A stretch of 64,000 bases of DNA from the NCBI GenBank assembly GCA_037893225.1, contig JAZGUH010000002.1, forward strand, positions 124,001 to 188,000, read 5' to 3'. Made by a program: the position numbers and the translations under genes. The stretch is from Hippasteria phrygiana. Taxonomy: Eukaryota > Echinodermata > Asteroidea > Valvatida > Goniasteridae. Each line of letters opens with the position of its first letter. The first letter of the stretch is position 1. Positions 54,221 through 64,000 of this stretch are shown piece by piece. The notes beneath the pieces were generated by a model. It was not told the origin of the DNA and did no database searches. It worked only from the letters and a program-made list of their open reading frames with translations.

Positions 54221-54451
54221 ATGAAATATCAACCAAATTCAGTAATTTTGACATGTATGGATAGCTTAGATCTGGCGCTACGTGTTGCAATTATCGGCGG
54301 CTTCTTAGAGTTAAAACATGTGGAGAAAATTCAAACCTCGCAATGTTTATTTTCTTTCCGGCCAACATCTGTGTGCATATTACCTTCTATTTATTGCTCC
54401 ATGCCTGTCAAATTCCCTGGGGTATGACTTGCTTTACTCATTCATAATTGC
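54221..54451 (+). repeat. Single class E monomer between super-HOR copies
   Basis: A 231-bp E monomer (CTACGTG, 'ttaaaacatg') joins the two 6-kb copies. In copy 2 the corresponding position after L* (59996) is an H (60228), so the boundary changed there. Confidence 0.88.
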
Positions 54452-57400
54452 ATGAAATATCAACCAAATTCAGTAATTTTGACATGTATGGATAGCTTAG
54501 ATCTGGCGCTACATGTTGCAATTATCGGCGGCTTCTTAGAGTTAAAACATGTGGAGAAAATTCAAACCTCGCAATGTTTATTTTCTTTCCGGCCAACATC
54601 TGTGTGCATATTACCTTCTATTTATTGCTCCATGCCTGTCAAATTCCCTGGGGTATGACTTGCTTTACTCATTCATAATTGCATGAAATATCAACCAAAT
54701 TCAGTAATTTTGACATGTATGGATAGCTTAGATCTGGCGCTACATGTTGCAATTATCGGCGGCTTCTTAGAGTTAACACTTGTGGAGAAAATTCAAACCT
54801 CGCAATGTTTATTTTCTTTCCGGCCAACATCTGTGTACATGTTACCGTCTATTTTTTGCTCCATGCATGTCAAATTCCCTGGGGTATGGACTTGCTTTAC
54901 TCATTCATAATTGCATGAAATATCAACCAAATTCAGTAATTTTGACATGTATGGATAGCTTAGATCTGGCGCTACATGTTGCAATTATCGGCGGCTTCTT
55001 AGAGTTAACACTTGTGGAGAAAATTCAAACCTCGCAATGTTTATTTTCTTCCCGGCCACCATTTGTGTGCAGATTACCTTTTATTGATTGCTCCATGCCT
55101 GTCAAACTCCCTGGGGTATGGACTTGCTTTACTCATTCATAATTGCATGAAATATCAACCAAATTCAGTAATTTTGACATGTATCGATAGCTTAGATCTG
55201 GCGCTACATGTTGCAATTATCGGCGGCTTCTTAGAGTTAAAACTTGTGGAGAAAATTCAAACCTCGCAATGTTTATTTTCTTTCCGGCCAACATCTGTGT
55301 ACATGTTACCGTCTATTTATTGCTCCATGCATGTCAAATTCCCTGGGGTATGGACTTGCTTTACTCATTCATAATTGCATGAAATATCAACCAAATTCAG
55401 TAATTTTGACATGTATGGATAGCTTAGATCTGGCGCTACGTGTTGCAATTATCGGCGGCTTCTTAGAGTTAAAACATGTGGAGAAAATTCAAACCTCGCA
55501 ATGTTTATTTTCTTTCCGGCCAACATCTGTGTGCATATTACCTTCTATTTATTGCTCCATGCCTGTCAAACTCCCTGGGGTATGACTTGCTTTACTCATT
55601 CATAATTGCATGAAATATCAACCAAATTCAGTAATTTTGACATGTATGGATAGCTTAGATCTGGCGCTACATGTTGCAATCATCGGCGGCTTCTTAGAGT
55701 TAAAACTTGTGGAGAAAATCCTAACCTCGCAATGTTTATTTTCTTTCCGGCCAACATCTGTGTGCATATTACCTTCTATTTATTGCTCCATGCCTGTCAA
55801 ATTCCCTGGGGTATGACTTGCTTTACTCATTCATAATTGCATGAAATATCAACCAAATTCAGTAATTTTGACATGTATGGATAGCTTAGATCTGGCGCTA
55901 CATGTTGCAATTATCGGCGGCTTCTTAGAGTTAAAACATGTGGAGAAAATTCAAACCTCGCAATGTTTATTTTCTTTCCGGCCAACATCTGTGTGCATAT
56001 TACCTTCTATTTATTGCTCCATGCCTGTCAAATTCCCTGGGTTATGACTTGCTTTACTCATTCATAATTGCAAATTCAGTAATTTTGACATGTATGGATA
56101 GCTTAGATCTGGCGCTACATGTTGCAATTATCGGCGGCTTCTTAGAGTTAACACTTGTGGAGAAAATTCAAACCTCGCAATGTTTATTTTCTTTCCGGCC
56201 AACATCTGTGTACATGTTACCGTCTATTTTTTGCTCCATGCATGTCAAATTCCCTGGGGTATGGACTTGCTTTACTCATTCATAATTGCATGAAATATCA
56301 ACCAAATTCAGTAATTTTGACATGTATGGATAGCTTAGATCTGGCGCTACATGTTGCAATTATCGGCGGCTTCTTAGAGTTAACACTTGTGGAGAAAATT
56401 CAAACCTCGCAATGTTTATTTTCTTCCCGGCCACCATTTGTGTGCAGATTACCTTTTATTGATTGCTCCATGCCTGTCAAACTCCCTGGGGTATGGACTT
56501 GCTTTACTCATTCATAATTGCATGAAATATCAACCAAATTCAGTAATTTTGACATGTATGGATAGCTTAGATCTGGCGCTACATGTTGCAATTACCGGCG
56601 GCTTCTTAGAGTTAAAACTTGTGGAGAAAATTCAAACCTCGCAATGTTTATTTTCTTTCCGGCCAACATCTGTGTACATGTTACCGTCTATTTATTGCTC
56701 CATGCATGTCAAATTCCCTGGGGTATGGACTTGCTTTACTCATTCATAATTGCATGAAATATCAACCAAATTCAGTAATTTTGACATGTATGGATAGCTT
56801 AGATCTGGCGCTACGTGTTGCAATTATCGGCGGCTTCTTAGAGTTAAAACATGTGGAGAAAATTCAAACCTCGCAATGTTTATTTTCTTTCCGGCCAACA
56901 TCTGTGTGCATATTACCTTCTATTTATTGCTCCATGCCTGTCAAATTCCCTGGGGTATGACTTGCTTTACTCATTCATAATTGCATGAAATATCAACCAA
57001 ATTCAGTAATTTTGACATGTATGGATAGCTTAGATCTGGCGCTACATGTTGCAATTATCGGCGGCTTCTTAGAGTTAAAACATGTGGAGAAAATTCAAAC
57101 CTCGCAATGTTTATTTTCTTTCCGGCCAACATCTGTGTGCATATTACCTTCTATTTATTGCTCCATGCCTGTCAAATTCCCTGGGGTATGACTTGCTTTA
57201 CTCATTCATAATTGCATGAAATATCAACCAAATTCAGTAATTTTGACATGTATGGATAGCTTAGATCTGGCGCTACATGTTGCAATTATCGGCGGCTTCT
57301 TAGAGTTAACACTTGTGGAGAAAATTCAAACCTCGCAATGTTTATTTTCTTCCCGGCCACCATCTGTGTGCAGATTACCTTTTATTTATTGCTCCATGCC

Positions 57401-60227
57401 TGTCAAATTCCCTAGGATATGGACTTGCTTTACTCATTCATAATTGCATGAAATATCAACCAAATTCAGTAATTTTGACATGTATCGATAGCTTAGATCT
57501 GGCGCTACATGTTGCAATTATCGGCGGCTTCTTAGAGTTAAAACTTGTGGAGAAAATTCAAACCTCGCAATGTATATTTTCTTTCCGGCCAACATCTGTG
57601 TGCGTATTACCTTCTATTTATTGCTCCATGCCTGTCAAATTCCCTGGGGTATGACTTGCTTTACTCATTCATAATTGCATGAAATATCAACCACATTCAG
57701 TAATTTTGACATGTATGGATAGCTTAGATCTGGCGCTACATGTTGCAATTACCGGCGGCTTCTTAGAGTTAAAACTTGTGGAGAAAATTCAAACCTCGCA
57801 ATGTTTATTTTCTTTCCGGCCAACATCTGTGTACATGTTACCGTCTATTTATTGCTCCATGCATGTCAAATTCCCTGGGGTATGGACTTGCTTTACTCAT
57901 TCATAATTGCATGAAATATCAACCAAATTCAGTAATTTTGACATGTATGGATAGCTTAGATCTGGCGCTACGTGTTGCAATTATCGGCGGCTTCTTAGAG
58001 TTAAAACATGTGGAGAAAATTCAAACCTCGCAATGTTTATTTTCTTTCCGGCCAACATCTGTGTGCAGATTACCTTTTATTTATTGCTCCATGCCTGTCA
58101 AATTCCCTGGGATATGGACTTGCTTTACTCATTCATAATTGCATGAAATATCAACCAAATTCAGTAATTTTGACATGTATGGATAGCTTAGATCTGGCGC
58201 TACATGTTGCAATTATCGGCGGCTTCTTAGAGTTAACACTTGTGGAGAAAATTCAAACCTCGCAATGTTTATTTTCTTCCCGGCCACCATTTGTGTGCAG
58301 ATTACCTTTTATTGATTGCTCCATGCCTGTCAAACTCCCTGGGGTATGGACTTGCTTTACTCATTCATAATTGCATGAAATATCAACCAAATTCAGTAAT
58401 TTTGACATGTATCGATAGCTTAGATCTGGCGCTACATGTTGCAATTATCGGCGGCTTCTTAGAGTTAAAACTTGTGGAGAAAATTCAAACCTCGCAATGT
58501 TTATTTTCTTTCCGGCCAACATCTGTGTGCGTATTACCTTCTATTTATTGCTCCATGCCTGTCAAATTCCCTGGGGTATGACTTGCTTTACTCATTCATA
58601 ATTGCATGAAATATCAACCAAATTCAGTAATTTTGACATGTATGGATAGCTTAGATCTGGCGCTACATGTTGCAATTACCGGCGGCTTCTTAGAGTTAAA
58701 ACTTGTGGAGAAAATTCAAACCTCGCAATGTTTATTTTCTTTCCGGCCAACATCTGTGTACATGTTACCGTCTATTTATTGCTCCATGCATGTCAAATTC
58801 CCTGGGGTATGGACTTGCTTTACTCATTCATAATTGCATGAAATATCAACCAAATTCAGTAATTTTGACATGTATGGATAGCTTAGATCTGGCGCTACGT
58901 GTTGCAATTATCGGCGGCTTCTTAGAGTTAAAACATGTGGAGAAAATTCAAACCTCGCAATGTTTATTTTCTTTCCGGCCAACATCTGTGTGCATATTAC
59001 CTTCTATTTATTGCTCCATGCCTGTCAAATTCCCTGGGGTATGACTTGCTTTACTCATTCATAATTGCATGAAATATCAACCAAATTCAGTAATTTTGAC
59101 ATGTATGGATAGCTTAGATCTGGCGCTACATGTTGCAATTATCGGCGGCTTCTTAGAGTTAACACTTGTGGAGAAAATTCAAACCTCGCAATGTTTATTT
59201 TCTTCCCGGCCACCATCTGTGTGCAGATTACCTTTTATTTATTGCTCCATGCCTGTCAAATTCCCTGGGGTATGGACTTGCTTTACTCATTCATAATTGC
59301 ATGAAATATCAACCAAATTCAGTAATTTTGACATGTATGGATAGCTTAGATCTGGCGCTACATGTTGCAATTATCGGCGGCTTCTTAGAGTTAACACTTG
59401 TGGAGAAAATTCAAACCTCGCAATGTTCATTTTCTTCCCGGCCACCATCTGTGTGCGTATTACCTTCTATTTATTGCTCCATGCCTGTCAAATTCCCTGG
59501 GGTATGACTTGCTTTACTCATTCATAATTGCATGAAATATCAACCAAATTCAGTAATTTTGACATGTATGGATAGCTTAGATCTGGCGCTACATGTTGCA
59601 ATCATCGGCGGCTTCTTAGAGTTAAAACTTGTGGAGAAAATTCAAACCTCGCAATGTTTATTTTCTTCCCGGCCACCATCTGTGTGCAGATTACCTTTTA
59701 TTTATTGCTCCATGCCTGTCAAATTCCCTGGGATATGGACTTGCTTTACTCATTCATAATTGCATGAAATATCAACCAAATTCAGTAATTTTGACATGTA
59801 TGGATAGCTTAGATCTGGCGCTACATGTTGCAATTATCGGCGGCTTCTTAGAGTTAACACTTGTGGAGAAAATTCAAACCTCGCAATGTTTATTTTCTTC
59901 CCGGCCACCATTTGTGTGCAGATTACCTTTTATTGATTGCTCCATGCCTGTCAAACTCCCTGGGGTATGGACTTGCTTTACTCATTCATAATTGCATGAA
60001 ATATCAACCAAATTCAGTAATTTTGACATGTATCGATAGCTTAGATCTGGCGCTACATGTTGCAATTATCGGCGGCTTCTTAGAGTTAAAACTTGTGGAG
60101 AAAATTCAAACCTCGCAATGTTTATTTTCTTTCCGGCCAACATCTGTGTGCGTATTACCTTCTATTTATTGCTCCATGCCTGTCAAATTCCCTGGGGTAT
60201 GGACTTGCTTTACTCATTCATAATTGC
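54452..60227 (+). repeat. Right super-HOR next copy: 25 monomers, 5776 bp
   Basis: Same order as 48213-54220 at offset 6239 up to Hpri (57216-57447), then at offset 6007. One 232-bp D monomer (copy at 51209) is missing, and the step of 232 bp fits this exactly. V recurs at 56072-56289. Shared private marks recur at 57574 and 57694. A private T to C lies at 59428. Confidence 0.92.
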
Positions 60228-62545
60228 ATGAAATATCAACCAAATTCAGTAATTTTGACATGTATGGATAGCTTAGATCTGGCGCTACATGTTTCAATTA
60301 TCGGCGGCTTCTTAGAGTTAACACTTGTGGAGAAAATTCAAACCTCGCAATGTTTATTTTCTTCCCGGCCACCATCTGTGTGCAGATTACCTTTTATTTA
60401 TTGCTCCATGCCTGTCAAATTCCCTGGGATATGGACTTGCTTTACTCATTCATAATTGCATGAAATATCAACCAAATTCAGTAATTTTGACATGTATGGA
60501 TAGCTTAGATCTGGCGCTACATGTTGCAATTATCGGCGGCTTCTTAGAGTTAACACTTGTGGAGAAAATTCAAACCTCGCAATGTTTATTTTCTTCCCGG
60601 CCACCATCTGTGTGCAGATTACCTTTTATTTATTGCTCCATGCCTGTCAAATTCCCTGGGATATGGACTTGCTTTACTCATTCATAATTGCATGAAATAT
60701 CAACCAAATTCAGTAATTTTGACATGTATGGATAGCTTAGATCTGGCGCTACATGTTGCAATTATCGGCGGCTTCTTAGAGTTAACACTTGTGGAGAAAA
60801 TTCAAACCTCGCAATGTTTATTTTCTTCCCGGCCACCATTTGTGTGCAGATTACCTTTTATTGATTGCTCCATGCCTGTCAAACTCCCTGGGGTATGGAC
60901 TTGCTTTACTCATTCATAATTGCATGAAATATCAACCAAATTCAGTAATTTTGACATGTATCGATAGCTTAGATCTGGCGCTACATGTTGCAATTATCGG
61001 CGGCTTCTTAGAGTTAAAACTTGTGGAGAAAATTCAAACCTCGCAATGTTTATTTTCTTTCCGGCCAACATCTGTGTGCGTATTACCTTCTATTTATTGC
61101 TCCATGCCTGTCAAATTCCCTGGGGTATGACTTGCTTTACTCATTCATAATTGCATGAAATATCAACCAAATTCAGTAATTTTGACATGTATGGATAGCT
61201 TAGATCTGGCGCTACGTGTTGCAATTATCGGCGGCTTCTTAGAGTTAAAACATGTGGAGAAAATTCAAACCTCGCAATGTTTATTTTCTTTCCGGCCAAC
61301 ATCTGTGTGCATATTACCTTCTATTTATTGCTCCATGCCTGTCAAATTCCCTGGGGTATGACTTGCTTTACTCATTCATAATTGCATGAAATATCAACCA
61401 AATTCAGTAATTTTGACATGTATGGATATAGCTTAGATCTGGCGCTACATGTTGCAATTATCGGCGGCTTCTTAGAGTTAACACTTGTGGAGAAAATTCA
61501 AACCTCGCAATGTTTATTTTCTTCCCGGCCACCATCTGTGTGCAGATTACCTTTTATTTATTGCTCCATGCCTGTCAAATTCCCTTGGGTATGGACTTGC
61601 TTTACTCATTCATAATTGCATGAAATATCAACCAAATTCAGTAATTTTGACATGTATGGATAGCTTAGATCTGGCGCTACATGTTGCAATTATCGGCGGC
61701 TTCTTAGAGTTAACACTTGTGGAGAAAATTCAAACCTCGCAATGTTTATTTTCTTCCCGGCCACCATCTGTGTGCGTATTACCTTCTATTTATTGCTCCA
61801 TGCCTGTCAAATTCCCTGGGGTATGACTTGCTTTACTCATTCATAATTGCATGAAATATCAACCAAATTCAGTAATTTTGACATGTATGGATAGCTTAGA
61901 TCTGGCGCTACATGTTGCAATCATCGGCGGCTTCTTAGAGTTAAAACTTGTGGAGAAAATTCAAACCTCGCAATGTTTATTTTCTTCCCGGCCACCATCT
62001 GTGTGCAGATTACCTTTTATTTATTGCTCCATGCCTGTCAAATTCCCTGGGATATGGACTTGCTTTACTCATTCATAATTGCATGAAATATCAACCAAAT
62101 TCAGTAATTTTGACATGTATGGATAGCTTAGATCTGGCGCTACATGTTGCAATTATCGGCGGCTTCTTAGAGTTAACACTTGTGGAGAAAATTCAAACCT
62201 CGCAATGTTTATTTTCTTCCCGGCCACCATTTGTGTGCAGATTACCTTTTATTGATTGCTCCATGCCTGTCAAACTCCCTGGGGTATGGACTTGCTTTAC
62301 TCATTCATAATTGCATGAAATATCAACCAAATTCAGTAATTTTGACATGTATCGATAGCTTAGATCTGGCGCTACATGTTGCAATTATCGGCGGCTTCTT
62401 AGAGTTAAAACTTGTGGAGAAAATTCAAACCTCGCAATGTTTATTTTCTTTCCGGCCAACATCTGTGTGCGTATTACCTTCTATTTATTGCTCCATGCCT
62501 GTCAAATTCCCTGGGGTATGACTTGCTTTACTCATTCATAATTGC
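60228..62545 (+). repeat. 10-mer HOR, 2318 bp (H H D L* E H X Y D L*)
   Basis: Starts are 60228, 60460, 60692, 60924, 61155, 61386, 61620, 61851, 62083 and 62315. The first H has a private G to T at 60294. The sixth monomer is 234 bp. The order starts over at 62546. Confidence 0.9.
61386..61619 (+). repeat. H-type monomer of 234 bp with TA insertion
   Basis: GGATATAGC at 61424-61432 replaces GGATAGC, a 2-bp TA expansion typical of replication slippage. The tail is 'cccttgggtatgg' (G to T at 61586). This TA insertion is seen nowhere else in the window. The matching monomer in the next unit (63704) lacks it, so it arose after, or was not passed to, that copy. Confidence 0.92.
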
Positions 62546-63935
62546 ATGAAATATCAACCAAATTCAGTAATTTTGACATGTATGGATAGCTTAGATCTGG
62601 CGCTACATGTTGCAATTATCGGCGGCTTCTTAGAGTTAACACTTGTGGAGAAAATTCAAACCTCGCAATGTTTATTTTCTTCCCGGCCACCATCTGTGTG
62701 CAGATTACCTTTTATTTATTGCTCCATGCCTGTCAAATTCCCTGGGATATGGACTTGCTTTACTCATTCATAATTGCATGAAATATCAACCAAATTCAGT
62801 AATTTTGACATGTATGGATAGCTTAGATCTGGCGCTACATGTTGCAATTATCGGCGGCTTCTTAGAGTTAACACTTGTGGAGAAAATTCAAACCTCGCAA
62901 TGTTTATTTTCTTCCCGGCCACCATCTGTGTGCAGATTACCTTTTATTTATTGCTCCATGCCTGTCAAATTCCCTGGGATATGGACTTGCTTTACTCATT
63001 CATAATTGCATGAAATATCAACCAAATTCAGTAATTTTGACATGTATGGATAGCTTAGATCTGGCGCTACATGTTGCAATTATCGGCGGCTTCTTAGAGT
63101 TAACACTTGTGGAGAAAATTCAAACCTCGCAATGTTTATTTTCTTCCCGGCCACCATTTGTGTGCAGATTACCTTTTATTGATTGCTCCATGCCTGTCAA
63201 ACTCCCTGGGGTATGGACTTGCTTTACTCATTCATAATTGCATGAAATATCAACCAAATTCAGTAATTTTGACATGTATCGATAGCTTAGATCTGGCGCT
63301 ACATGTTGCAATTATCGGCGGCTTCTTAGAGTTAAAACTTGTGGAGAAAATTCAAACCTCGCAATGTTTATTTTCTTTCCGGCCAACATCTGTGTGCGTA
63401 TTACCTTCTATTTATTGCTCCATGCCTGTCAAATTCCCTGGGGTATGACTTGCTTTACTCATTCATAATTGCATGAAATATCAACCAAATTCAGTAATTT
63501 TGACATGTATGGATAGCTTAGATCTGGCGCTACGTGTTGCAATTATCGGCGGCTTCTTAGAGTTAAAACATGTGGAGAAAATTCAAACCTCGCAATGTTT
63601 ATTTTCTTTCCGGCCAACATCTGTGTGCATATTACCTTCTATTTATTGCTCCATGCCTGTCAAATTCCCTGGGGTATGACTTGCTTTACTCATTCATAAT
63701 TGCATGAAATATCAACCAAATTCAGTAATTTTGACATGTATGGATAGCTTAGATCTGGCGCTACATGTTGCAATTATCGGCGGCTTCTTAGAGTTAACAC
63801 TTGTGGAGAAAATTCAAACCTCGCAATGTTTATTTTCTTCCCGGCCACCATCTGTGTGCAGATTACCTTTTATTTATTGCTCCATGCCTGTCAAATTCCC
63901 TGGGATATGGACTTGCTTTACTCATTCATAATTGC
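62546..63935 (+). repeat. Second 10-mer HOR copy, first six monomers (H H D L* E H)
   Basis: Starts are 62546, 62778, 63010, 63242, 63473 and 63704. The order repeats 60228-61619 at offset 2318 (2320 at the last monomer boundary because of the TA insertion). It is cut by the window edge before X, Y, D and L* would appear. Confidence 0.9.
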
Positions 63936-64000
63936 ATGAAATATCAACCAAATTCAGTAATTTTGACATGTATGGATAGCTTAGATCTGGCGCTACATGT
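63936..64000 (+). repeat. Partial monomer at right edge
   Basis: The first 65 bp of a monomer, through 'ggcgctacatgt'. It has ATGGAT (not ATCGAT) and CTACATG, so it is neither L* nor E. The array continues beyond the window. Confidence 0.95.

Larger units (their letters stand above)
1..64000 (+). repeat. Satellite DNA array, 231/232-bp monomer, 276 full copies
   Basis: The same monomer recurs head to tail from edge to edge with no foreign insertion and no inverted copy. Starts fall at 47, 278, 509, 740, 972, 1203 and so on to 63936, a mean spacing of 231.5 bp. Every monomer carries the landmarks 'catgaaatatcaacc' (or 'aaacatc'), 'agatctggcgc', 'cctcgcaatg' or a one-base variant, and 'gctttactcatt', except where noted. 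Copies differ at roughly 35 recurrent sites plus a few private changes. The monomer has about five CpGs, so it could be methylated. Class order is structured into higher-order repeats. Arrays of this size and homogeneity are known from eukaryotic heterochromatin, often centromeric or subtelomeric; that location is inference. I do not recognise the family, and nothing in the window identifies the host. Confidence 0.98.

Noticed and set aside
1..64000. CRISPR array
   Set aside because: The period is 231-232 bp with no unique spacers; the entire unit is repeated.
1..64000. CENP-B box as evidence for a centromere
   Set aside because: I looked for the mammalian core pattern TTCG....A..CGGG and its complement in the monomer. 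The nearest segment, 'tcccggccacc', does not fit. Centromere identity therefore rests only on array structure.
1..64000. Transposable element or virus-derived tandem repeat
   Set aside because: No terminal repeats, target-site duplications, poly-A tail, reverse transcriptase or transposase frame, or inverted copies were seen in any monomer.
1..64000. Bacterial or phage origin
   Set aside because: No bacterial gene, operator, terminator or tRNA was seen, and a 64 kb homogeneous satellite with HORs is a eukaryotic pattern.

Overview
The whole window is one uninterrupted tandem array of a satellite DNA monomer of about 231-232 bp. I count 276 complete head-to-tail monomers, all in the same orientation, between positions 47 and 63935, with a partial monomer at each end. 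No unique sequence, transposon, RNA gene, CRISPR array or credible protein-coding gene was seen. A 64 kb array of near-identical monomers with higher-order repeat (HOR) structure points to a eukaryotic nuclear genome, probably (peri)centromeric, subtelomeric or other constitutive heterochromatin. I do not recognise the monomer family and cannot name the species. The reference monomer (1203-1433) is about 38% GC by hand count.

Monomers are numbered here from +1 = the A of the ATG in 'gcATGaaatatcaacc' (position 47 for the first monomer). By my count there are about 145 monomers of 232 bp and 119 of 231 bp. They differ by one G at about +206 (TATGGAC against TATGAC). Rarer lengths are 233 bp (4), 235 bp (4), 218 bp (3) and 234 bp (1). 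Diagnostic variants define classes, which I name A, B, C, D, E, F, G, H, J, K, L, M, N, O, P, Q, R, T, U, V, X and Y. The array reads as an ordered string of classes, not a random mix.

Layout: (1) 47-19262 is a left domain built from A, B, C, D, E, F, G and H. It holds a 28-monomer super-HOR (47-6528), a shortened 24-monomer copy (6529-12084), then 12-mer and 13-mer versions of its second half. (2) 19263-25297 has three copies of an 8-9-monomer HOR (2089, 1858 and 2088 bp) carrying new J, K, L, M, N, O and P monomers. (3) 25298-36877 is a mosaic region with a 6-mer HOR (1390 bp, two copies), a 3-mer duplication and two tandem 3011-bp 13-mers. (4) 36878-60227 repeats part of region 3 and then carries about 6.0-6.5 kb super-HORs marked by a 14-bp deletion monomer at 43365, 49833 and 56072. 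(5) 60228-64000 starts a 10-mer HOR of 2318 bp whose second copy runs off the right edge.

There are no genes to work together. What can be read is amplification history: whole-monomer gains and losses, hybrid monomers at crossover points, and private mutations copied at fixed offsets. All of this fits unequal exchange or gene conversion in monomer register.
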